Below, piece by piece: positions 1 to 5,662 of a stretch of 6,646 bases of DNA. Location: NCBI GenBank assembly GCA_964575225.1, contig CAZNQW010000218.1, positions 1 through 6,646 on the forward strand, given 5' to 3'. The notes under the pieces were generated by a model. The model was not told where the DNA came from and did no database searches. It saw only the letters and a program-made list of their open reading frames with translations. The stretch's first letter is position 1. Each line of letters opens with the position of its first letter. The position numbers and the translations under genes were made by a program. Source of the stretch: CAZNQW01 sp964575225. Its GTDB lineage: Bacteria; Chloroflexota; Anaerolineae; JAAYZQ01.

Positions 1-209
1 GCTCTACAGGCAGGGATCGCGTTGGACGTGATAGAAGTAGGTGGGTTCTGCCTTCCGCCATGTCATCCTCAAGTTGATGCCTTTGGGCAAAGATTGAATC
101 GGATCAAAGCCCTGACAGCCTGCCACCGAGACGGGGGCGGCGAGCATCGAGACTCGGCTAAACGGCTTGGCCGACTTTGCACCAGCCCTGGACCTTGGCG
201 ACGGTGCCC
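1..209. other. Upstream non-coding stretch, no gene recognised
   Basis: I see no convincing gene here. Short open frames exist on both strands: a + strand frame from 22 to 237, and a - strand frame ending at 4 that could start at 147. Neither has a Shine-Dalgarno sequence, a -10 element at the right distance, or a recognisable protein motif. The stretch may be the end of an intergenic region upstream of the sugar operon. An unrecognised C-terminus of a gene running off the left edge cannot be excluded. Confidence 0.5.
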
Positions 210-238
210 TTGCGCCCTCGCCCTGAATCTGGTATGAT
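210..238 (+). promoter_or_regulatory. Sigma-70-type promoter of the trehalose operon, leaderless layout
   Basis: A -10 hexamer TATGAT lies at 233-238 (5 of 6 matches to TATAAT), preceded by TGG at 230-232, which makes it an extended -10 (TGN). A weaker -35 candidate, TTGCGC at 210-215, lies exactly 17 nt upstream. Only six bases (AGGGGT, 239-244) separate the -10 from the ATG at 245, so the expected transcription start falls at or next to the A of the start codon. An in-frame TGA at 224-226, with no ATG, GTG or TTG before 245, means the gene cannot start further upstream. The mRNA is therefore predicted to be leaderless. The -35 is poor, so the extended -10 probably carries most of the recognition. 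Confidence 0.7.
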
Positions 239-244
239 AGGGGT

Positions 245-2023
245 ATGACCCAAAATGAATACCTCAATCGACTCCAGGATCAGATCGACATAACGAGGGT
301 GCCCTTTAGCGACCGGGGCTCGCGCCTGCTGGTGTTCAAGGTTCCCGACAAGAGCCAATTGTACATCAAGCTCGCCGAACGCCTGACGGCCATCCAGCCC
401 GGGCTGGATACCTACCGCTTCCGACCGCCCTATATTCAGGACCTCTGCTTTGTGGACGGTGAGGGGATGCCGCTTCCCTATCACCTTACCACCTACCCCC
501 ACGTGCTCCTGTTCGAAACGCGGCTGGGCACCTTTTCCATGGCCTTCTATCGGCACGATACGGTGGCGATAGGAATGCCGCCAAACGTGCCCGCCGGGCT
601 CCACTTTCGCGTCAGCACCCAGATGTGGCAGCAGGGCGATGATGGCGGCAGCCTGATGGGAGTGCGCAATCTGGCCTATCGCACCAATGGCCGCGTCCTC
701 CGAAACGAACTGGGGCTGGAGCGGGAGGCCTATGCGGTCGAATTTGTGGTGGACGGCGGCGAGGATGTGGCCATTCACCTCAACATCCGCAACGACCTTC
801 AACTGGACGGTCAGGCAGTCCCCTTTTCCCAGACGCTGGCGGCGGTCCGGGAACGCTGGAGCGATTGGTTCTCTCGCGTGCCACCGGTGGCCGAGCGTTT
901 CCGGGATCACTATTACTATGCCTGGTGGGTGATGAGCAACAACCTGGTCGCGCCTTTGGGACGGGTGGCCCACGAGGCGATGATGCCCTCCAAGGTGCAG
1001 TACGTCGGGGTTTGGAACTGGGATGCCTGCTTTCACACCCTGGCCTTTCGCCACGTGGATCCGAACCTGGCCCGCAATCAACTACGGACCATGCTCGCCT
1101 GCCAGTTGCCCGACGGCATGATTCCCGATGCGGTGTACGACGAAGCGGTGGTGGCCGACATCGAGCACCCCTTGCGCGCAGAGGTCACCAAGCCGCCCAT
1201 CATGGCCTGGGCGGCGCTCAAGCTGCACGAGATGGATCCTGACCTCGATTTCCTGCAAGAGATCTATGTGCCGTTGGTGCGATGGAACGCCTGGTGGTTT
1301 AGCATGAACGACGACGACGCCGATGGCCTGGCCCAATACAACCATCCCTACTCCTCGGGTCTGGACGATAGCCCATTGTGGGATTATGGGCTGCCGGTCG
1401 AATCGCCCGATTTGAACACCTATCTGTGTGTGCAAATGGGCTCTTTGGCCATGATGGCCGAAGCATTGGGCATGGAAACCGAAGCGGCGATGTGGCGAAA
1501 GCGCGCGGCGGCCATTGTGCGCCGCATGATCCAGGATTTTTGGGACGAGGAAGCAGGCTTGTTCCGAGCTATGCACGACAACCAGCCCATTCCGGTGAAC
1601 ACCCCTTTCAGCCTCTACCCCCTGTGGACCGGCCAACTGCCCGATGAAATCCGCGACCGGCTGATCGCCCACCTGACTGATCCGGCCCAGTTCTGGGGAT
1701 CCTATGTCCTTCCCTCCACAGCCCGTAACGATCCCCACTATGATCCAGAGCGGATGTGGCGCGGCCCCATCTGGGCCAACATCAACTATATTTTCATCGA
1801 GGCCCTCCGGCAGGTGGGCCAAGACGCTCTGGCCGACGAACTAACGGAGAAAACGCTGCATTTGATCATGGGCCAACCCGGCATCTACGAGTATTATCAC
1901 GCCGAAACGGGCGAGCCGCCCCTGACCGCTGCTGAGGCTTTTGGCTGGACGGCAGCCGTCTTTATCGATCTGGCCATTCAGGCCAGCCGCGCCGAGCAGG
2001 ATCGGCCTGCTGGAGGAGGATGA
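245..2023 (+). CDS. GH63/GH37-like (alpha/alpha)6-barrel glycoside hydrolase (trehalase- or glucosidase-like)
   Basis: This 592-residue protein has no signal peptide, so it should be cytoplasmic. Residues from about 1 to 205 look like an N-terminal beta-rich domain. From about residue 210 the (alpha/alpha)6-barrel begins, with family-type motifs: WNWD at 257-260 followed by a HVDPNLARNQL stretch and QLPDGMIPD; SGLDDSPLWD around 371-380; WRGPIWANINY from 505; and YEYYHAETGEP around 548-558, followed by FGWTAAVFID. By analogy with GH63/GH37 enzymes, Asp374 or Asp375 is the likely general acid and Glu549 or a nearby Glu the general base; this assignment is inferred. The family includes trehalases, processing alpha-glucosidases and mannosyl- or glucosylglycerate hydrolases. 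It lies first in an operon with trehalose-synthesis genes, so a role in degrading or trimming the operon's product is likely, but the substrate is not determined. The start at 245 is forced by the upstream in-frame stop, and the next Met (about residue 75) is inside the fold. Its stop overlaps the next gene. Confidence 0.88.
   Translation: MTQNEYLNRLQDQIDITRVPFSDRGSRLLVFKVPDKSQLYIKLAERLTAIQPGLDTYRFRPPYIQDLCFVDGEGMPLPYHLTTYPHVLLFETRLGTFSMAFYRHDTVAIGMPPNVPAGLHFRVSTQMWQQGDDGGSLMGVRNLAYRTNGRVLRNELGLEREAYAVEFVVDGGEDVAIHLNIRNDLQLDGQAVPFSQTLAAVRERWSDWFSRVPPVAERFRDHYYYAWWVMSNNLVAPLGRVAHEAMMPSKVQYVGVWNWDACFHTLAFRHVDPNLARNQLRTMLACQLPDGMIPDAVYDEAVVADIEHPLRAEVTKPPIMAWAALKLHEMDPDLDFLQEIYVPLVRWNAWWFSMNDDDADGLAQYNHPYSSGLDDSPLWDYGLPVESPDLNTYLCVQMGSLAMMAEALGMETEAAMWRKRAAAIVRRMIQDFWDEEAGLFRAMHDNQPIPVNTPFSLYPLWTGQLPDEIRDRLIAHLTDPAQFWGSYVLPSTARNDPHYDPERMWRGPIWANINYIFIEALRQVGQDALADELTEKTLHLIMGQPGIYEYYHAETGEPPLTAAEAFGWTAAVFIDLAIQASRAEQDRPAGGG
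2012..2019 (+). promoter_or_regulatory. Shine-Dalgarno for the OtsA-like gene, inside the hydrolase 3' end
   Basis: GGAGGAGG directly abuts the first of two tandem in-frame ATG codons (2020 and 2023). Measured from the upstream GGAGG copy (2012-2016), the spacing to the ATG at 2023 is six bases, which is near optimal; to the ATG at 2020 it is only three. The second ATG may therefore be the main start, giving a protein one residue shorter. Confidence 0.7.
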
Positions 2024-3537
2024 TGGAACGGGATCCAAGCTCGCCGCAACGCTGTGCGGAATTGCAGACCGAGATTCTGGCCAATCGGGCACTGATTATC
2101 GCCGCCAATCGCGCCCCTGTGACCTTTGTCCAGGGCGAGGGGGATGATCTTCAGATCCAGCGGGGGGGTGGCGGGCTGGTGACGGCCTTGACCGATCTCT
2201 GTCGCCAGGCAAAAGACGCTACCTGGATCGCCTGCGCCCGTACCGATGCCGACGCCCGTTGGCAGCGGGGTCGTGTGGCTCTCGACGGCGCCACCGAGGT
2301 GGGCGTGCAATTTCTTTCGCCCGACCCGGCGGCCTATGAGGGCTATTATAATGTGATTTCCAACCCCCTGTTGTGGTTCCTGCAGCATTCCATGTGGGAT
2401 GTGTCGCGGGCGCCGGTCATCGATCGCGCCACCTGGCAGGCCTGGGAGGATGGCTACAAGGCCGTCAATGCCCTCTTTGCTCAGGCCATTGTCCGCCAGG
2501 TGCGGGCAGTCTCTCGCTCTACTTTGGTCATGCTGCAGGACTATCATCTTTACCTGGTGGCTCGGCGGGTGCGGTCGGCCCTGCGCCGGCGGGAACGCCC
2601 CACGATCCTGCACTTTGTCCACATCCCGTGGCCTGGGCCCGAGTACTGGCGAATCCTGCCTCCCACCATGCGCCAGGAAATCCTCGATGGCCTGTGCGCC
2701 GTCGATGTGTTGGGCTTTCAGACGCACGAGGATGGCCAGAGCTTTCTCCGCACCTGCGAGTCTTTTCTGCCCCGCGCTTCGGTGAACGTCCGCCGCAATT
2801 GGGTGTGGTATCGGAATCATGCCACCCACGTGCGCAGTTTTCCCATCTCTATCGACGTCCAGGCCCTCAGAGACCTGACCCAAGCGGATGAGGTGGCCGA
2901 GTACCGCCGCGAGATCCACGACCTGGTGGGCGATCGCAAGTTAGTGCTGCGCATTGACCGCATCGAGCCGAGCAAGAACATCGTCCGTGGCTTTTTGGCC
3001 TTTGAGGAGATGCTGGCGCTGCACCCCGAGCACCGGGGCCGGGTTCAGTTCCTGGCCTTGCTGGTGCCCTCCCGGTTGGATGTGGAGGAGTACCGGCATT
3101 ATTTGGACGATCTGATGTCCACCGCCGGTCGGGTCAACGCCACCTATGGGACGAGCGACTGGGAGCCGGTGCGGGTGATGGTCGGCGAGAGCTATCCCCG
3201 GGCCGTGGCTGCCATGCAGCTCTACGACGTCCTGCTGGTGAATTCGATTGCCGATGGCATGAACCTGGTGGCCAAGGAGGGTCCGATCGTCAATCAGCAC
3301 GATGGTGTGCTCGTCCTATCGGAGCGAACGGGCGCGCGCCAGCAGTTGGAGCCGGGCGCCATCGTCATCTCGCCGTGCGACGTCTATGCCACGGCCGAAG
3401 CGCTGCACCAGGCGCTGACCATGCCTGCTGAGGAGCGCGCGGAGCGGGCGGGGCGGTTACAGTGGGCCGTGGAGCAGGAGGATATCTCGGCCTGGCTGTG
3501 CGGCCAACTGCAAACCATCGCCGATCTGGATTTGTGA
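2020..3537 (+). CDS. otsA: Trehalose-6-phosphate synthase-like glycosyltransferase (GT20)
   Basis: This 505-residue soluble GT-B enzyme is predicted to transfer glucose from a nucleotide sugar to glucose 6-phosphate, giving trehalose 6-phosphate. GT20 landmarks run in order: ANRAPV (Arg31), the glycine loop GGGGLVTAL at 49-57, GYYN and Trp119, QDYHL with Asp174, HFVHIPWPGPE with His201, LGFQTHED at 231-238, FPISID at 274-279, DRIEPSKN with Arg314 and Lys319, and ADGMNLVAKE with Asp412 and Glu420. These match the donor- and phosphate-binding residues known from E. coli OtsA. Departures from the classic enzyme are Gln173 in place of His before DYH, EPSKN in place of DYSKG, and Ala411 in place of Arg in the RDGMNLVAKE motif. 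Length is near normal for the family. It overlaps the hydrolase gene by ATGA and precedes a GT4 gene by 8 nt; an otsB-like gene two positions on supports the assignment. Glucosylglycerol-phosphate synthase or an OtsA-like pseudoglycosyltransferase are less likely alternatives. Confidence 0.88.
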   Translation: MMERDPSSPQRCAELQTEILANRALIIAANRAPVTFVQGEGDDLQIQRGGGGLVTALTDLCRQAKDATWIACARTDADARWQRGRVALDGATEVGVQFLSPDPAAYEGYYNVISNPLLWFLQHSMWDVSRAPVIDRATWQAWEDGYKAVNALFAQAIVRQVRAVSRSTLVMLQDYHLYLVARRVRSALRRRERPTILHFVHIPWPGPEYWRILPPTMRQEILDGLCAVDVLGFQTHEDGQSFLRTCESFLPRASVNVRRNWVWYRNHATHVRSFPISIDVQALRDLTQADEVAEYRREIHDLVGDRKLVLRIDRIEPSKNIVRGFLAFEEMLALHPEHRGRVQFLALLVPSRLDVEEYRHYLDDLMSTAGRVNATYGTSDWEPVRVMVGESYPRAVAAMQLYDVLLVNSIADGMNLVAKEGPIVNQHDGVLVLSERTGARQQLEPGAIVISPCDVYATAEALHQALTMPAEERAERAGRLQWAVEQEDISAWLCGQLQTIADLDL

Positions 3538-3542
3538 GGGAG
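3536..3542 (+). promoter_or_regulatory. Shine-Dalgarno that fixes the GT4 start
   Basis: GAGGGAG overlaps the last two bases of the upstream stop codon; its GAGG core (3536-3539) lies six bases before the ATG at 3546. The same frame stays open back to an ATG at 3462, but that would add 28 residues with no family character inside the otsA coding sequence. The 3546 start places the Rossmann-like opening strand (RIAILHYSAPP) right at the N-terminus, as expected for GT4. Confidence 0.75.
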
Positions 3543-3545
3543 ACC

Positions 3546-4811
3546 ATGTCCTCAAATCGTACGCGTATTGCCATTTTGCACTATAGCGCCCCGCCGGTCG
3601 TCGGCGGCGTCGAAGCCGTGATCCGGGCCCACGCCCAGATTCTGCGACAGGCAGGCTATCCGGTGACCGTCGTCGCCGGGCGCGGGGAGGCCGAGGCGTT
3701 GCCCGAGGGGGTGGATCTGAGCCTGGTGCCCGAGATCGATTCGCAGCACGCCGAGATTGCCCGCATGGGCGCCCCATTGGAAAACGATCAGGTGCCCTCC
3801 GATTTCGAGGCCGTGTGCGCTCGCCTGACCGAGACGTTGGGGCCCATTCTGAGTTCTTTCGATCATCTCATCGTCCACAATGTCTGGACCAAGCATTTCA
3901 ACCTGGCCCTGACTGCGGCCCTCGACCGCCTGCTGGATCAGGCGCGGGCGCCTCACTGCATTGCCTGGTGCCACGATTTCACCTGGACCAGTCCCAGTTC
4001 TCGCTCCAAAGTGCATGCTGGCTACCCTTGGGATCTGCTGCGCACCAAGCGCCCCGATGTGACCTACGTCGTCGTGTCCCAGCGCCGGCAACAGGAACTG
4101 GCCGAGCTATTTGGCTGCCCGGAACACGAGATCCACGTCATCTACAACGGCGTCGATCCCCAGAAGCTGTTGGGCTTGTCGGCAGAAGGGGCTGCCCTTG
4201 TGGATCGGCTGCACCTCATGGGACCGGATCTGAACCTGCTGATGCCGGTTCGGGTCACCCAGGCCAAGAACATCGAGTACGCCCTACGGGTGGTGGCGGC
4301 GCTCAAGGCGCGCGGTTGCCGCCTCAGGTTGATCCTCACCGGCCCGCCCGACCCCCACGACGCCGGCAGCATGGCCTATTTCCGCTCGTTGCAGGCGCTG
4401 CGCAGCGAGCTGGACGTGGTTGAGGAGATGCGTTTCGTGTTTGAATCGGGCAGCGACCCCGATGAGCCCTATTTCGTCGGCGCCGACGTGGTCGGTGACC
4501 TGTTCCGCGTCAGCGACCTGATGTTCATGCCCAGCCATCGGGAGGGGTTTGCCATGCCGGTGCTGGAAGCCGGGTTGGTGGGCATTCCCGTGGTATGCAC
4601 CGAGGTGCCGGCGGCCGTAGAGATCGGCGGCCAAGATGTGATCCTGTTCGACCTGGAGGAGGAACCCGACCGCCTGGCGGGCCGCATCCTGGCTTGGACC
4701 AAGGAAAGCGCCGTCCACCGCCTGCGCCGCCGGGTGCGGCAGGGCTACACTTGGCAGGCCATTTTCCGCCGCGATATCGAACCTTTGCTTGGCCGACCGG
4801 GAGGCAGATGA
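3546..4811 (+). CDS. GT4 family retaining glycosyltransferase of unknown acceptor
   Basis: This 421-residue GT-B glycosyltransferase has no signal peptide or clear membrane segment. The N-terminal Rossmann domain opens with RIAILHYSAPPVVGGVE (7-23), the usual glycine-rich loop of GT4 enzymes. The inter-domain region has IYNGVD (199-204). The C-terminal donor domain has PVRVTQAKN with Arg236 and Lys241, the expected donor-phosphate contacts, then LTGPPDPHD. It continues with PSHREGFAMPVLEAG, which contains the E-x7-E signature (Glu333 and Glu341). The family transfers a sugar from a nucleotide sugar with retention of configuration; acceptors range from sugars and glycerate to lipids. Its place between otsA-like and otsB-like genes, with an 8-nt gap on one side and a 4-nt overlap on the other, suggests it acts on trehalose, its phosphate or a related solute. 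That is inference from context only. A lipid- or polysaccharide-modifying role remains possible. Confidence 0.85.
   Translation: MSSNRTRIAILHYSAPPVVGGVEAVIRAHAQILRQAGYPVTVVAGRGEAEALPEGVDLSLVPEIDSQHAEIARMGAPLENDQVPSDFEAVCARLTETLGPILSSFDHLIVHNVWTKHFNLALTAALDRLLDQARAPHCIAWCHDFTWTSPSSRSKVHAGYPWDLLRTKRPDVTYVVVSQRRQQELAELFGCPEHEIHVIYNGVDPQKLLGLSAEGAALVDRLHLMGPDLNLLMPVRVTQAKNIEYALRVVAALKARGCRLRLILTGPPDPHDAGSMAYFRSLQALRSELDVVEEMRFVFESGSDPDEPYFVGADVVGDLFRVSDLMFMPSHREGFAMPVLEAGLVGIPVVCTEVPAAVEIGGQDVILFDLEEEPDRLAGRILAWTKESAVHRLRRRVRQGYTWQAIFRRDIEPLLGRPGGR
4799..4804 (+). promoter_or_regulatory. Shine-Dalgarno for the OtsB-like gene
   Basis: GGGAGG lies at the 3' end of the GT4 gene, three bases before an ATG at 4808 and six before a second in-frame ATG at 4811. 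The spacing favours 4811, while the ATGA overlap with the GT4 stop involves 4808. The two starts differ by a single Met. Confidence 0.65.
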
Positions 4812-5617
4812 TGCCGAGTCTTCCCCCCGGACCGGAAGAGCGCCTGGCTCAGGCCGAGCGCCTGCGGTTGTTCCTGGACTATGATGGCACGTTGGCCGAT
4901 TTCGCCCCTACCCCCGAGGACGTCTATCCAGACCCGGCTCTGGCGGATCTGATCGCCCGGTTGGCCGGGCATCCTGCTTTTCGTGTGGCCATTGTCAGTG
5001 GGCGGCGGTTGAGCCACGTGCAAAAGTTGGTCCCTGTGCCCGGCGTGCTGCTGGCGGGAACCTATGGCGTCGAATTGCAAACGCCCGAGGGCGCTCGGGT
5101 CGACCGTCTCGACTATGGGCGCGTGCGCCCCGTGCTCGACGATCTCGGGCCTTGTTGGGCTGGGCTGATCGCCGGGCGGGAAGGGTTTTTCCTGGAGGAC
5201 AAGGGCTGGGCCCTGGCTCTGCACGCCCGCTTTGCCGACGAAGGCGAAACCGAACGGGTGCTAGCCAAGGCTCGGCAGATCGTGGATCGGACCTGGCGGG
5301 AGGCCGAATGGGAAGCGTTCCGCCTGCTGGGCGGCCACAAATTCCTGGAGGTGGGCCCCCGGCTGGCGCACAAGGGCAAGACGGTCGCCTACCTGTTGGA
5401 TCGCGATCCCTGGCCTGGGGCTTTGCCCCTCTACTTGGGCGATGACGACAAGGACGAAGAGGCCTTTGGCGTCATCCAGGCGCGAGGGGGCCTTGCCGTG
5501 GTGGTGGCGCCCCAGACCCGGGAGACCCAGGCCGACTTGCGCCTGGAATCGCCGCAAGAGACCCGCCGCTGGCTGGAGGCTCTGCTGGATCGACCGGCAA
5601 GCGAACCACAAATGTGA
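4808..5617 (+). CDS. otsB: Trehalose-6-phosphate phosphatase (HAD superfamily)
   Basis: This 269-residue cytoplasmic HAD phosphatase is predicted to remove phosphate from trehalose 6-phosphate, the second step after the OtsA-like enzyme. HAD motif I is LDYDGTLADF, with nucleophile Asp24 and acid/base Asp26. Motif II is IVSGRR around 62-67. Motif III Lys is probably Lys189 in the LAHKGK segment, which is typical of trehalose phosphatases. Motif IV is YLGDDDKDEEAF, with Asp212-Asp214 and Asp216 available to bind Mg2+. The segment between motifs II and III, with the TYGVELQTPEG stretch, fits the type IIB cap. The length is normal for stand-alone OtsB. The longer open frame reaching back to 4595 is inside the GT4 gene and adds a Pro/Arg-rich, non-family sequence, so it is rejected. 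If made from the second ATG, residue numbers drop by one. It is the last gene of the operon, and no strong terminator follows directly. Confidence 0.92.
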   Translation: MMPSLPPGPEERLAQAERLRLFLDYDGTLADFAPTPEDVYPDPALADLIARLAGHPAFRVAIVSGRRLSHVQKLVPVPGVLLAGTYGVELQTPEGARVDRLDYGRVRPVLDDLGPCWAGLIAGREGFFLEDKGWALALHARFADEGETERVLAKARQIVDRTWREAEWEAFRLLGGHKFLEVGPRLAHKGKTVAYLLDRDPWPGALPLYLGDDDKDEEAFGVIQARGGLAVVVAPQTRETQADLRLESPQETRRWLEALLDRPASEPQM

Positions 5618-5645
5618 CATCTTTCCTTGACATCCCCACTGTCAC
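5614..5645. repeat. Short inverted repeat bracketing the -35 element (possible operator)
   Basis: GTGACA (5614-5619) and TGTCAC (5640-5645) are perfect 6-bp inverted copies 20 nt apart, with the TTGACA -35 hexamer between them. The left copy overlaps the otsB stop codon. A direct repeat TGACATC is also present at 5615-5621 and 5628-5634. The arms are short enough to be chance, so a repressor or activator site is only a possibility. Confidence 0.3.
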
Positions 5646-5656
5646 CATGATACAAT
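5627..5656 (+). promoter_or_regulatory. Sigma-70-type promoter of the C39 peptidase gene, leaderless layout
   Basis: A perfect -35 TTGACA (5627-5632) is followed after 18 nt by the -10 TACAAT (5651-5656), which is preceded by TGA at 5648-5650 (TGN, extended -10). Six bases (AGCCCC) separate the -10 from the ATG at 5663, so transcription should start at or next to the start codon. There is no Shine-Dalgarno sequence in between. The in-frame TGA at 5648-5650 excludes any earlier start. The promoter lies wholly in the 45-nt gap after otsB, so the gene can be expressed independently of the sugar operon, possibly with some read-through. Confidence 0.82.
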
Positions 5657-5662
5657 AGCCCC

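Noticed and set aside
7..15. CAGGCAGGG shared with the terminator arm at 6511-6519
   Set aside because: A 9-base match with no extension on either side; it is expected by chance in GC-rich DNA and is not evidence of a mobile element.
4..147. Possible 47-residue - strand protein or truncated C-terminus at the left edge
   Set aside because: There is no Shine-Dalgarno sequence or suitably placed -10 upstream of its ATG, and no motif that I recognise. It cannot be separated from chance.
158..1081. Long antisense open frame of 307 codons opposite the hydrolase gene
   Set aside because: It lies fully opposite a gene with clear family motifs. Its product is rich in His, Gly and Arg with no recognisable domain, as expected for a mirror frame in GC-rich DNA.
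1978..2919. Long antisense open frame of 313 codons opposite the OtsA-like gene
   Set aside because: Same reason: it mirrors a conserved GT20 coding sequence and has no motifs of its own.
3462..3545. 28-codon N-terminal extension of the GT4 gene
   Set aside because: It lies inside the otsA 3' end. The start at 3546 has a Shine-Dalgarno sequence and places the first beta strand at the N-terminus.
4595..4807. 71-codon N-terminal extension of the OtsB-like gene
   Set aside because: It overlaps the end of the GT4 gene in another frame and encodes a Pro/Arg/Gly-rich sequence. HAD motif I sits at the normal distance from the ATG at 4808/4811, which has a Shine-Dalgarno sequence.
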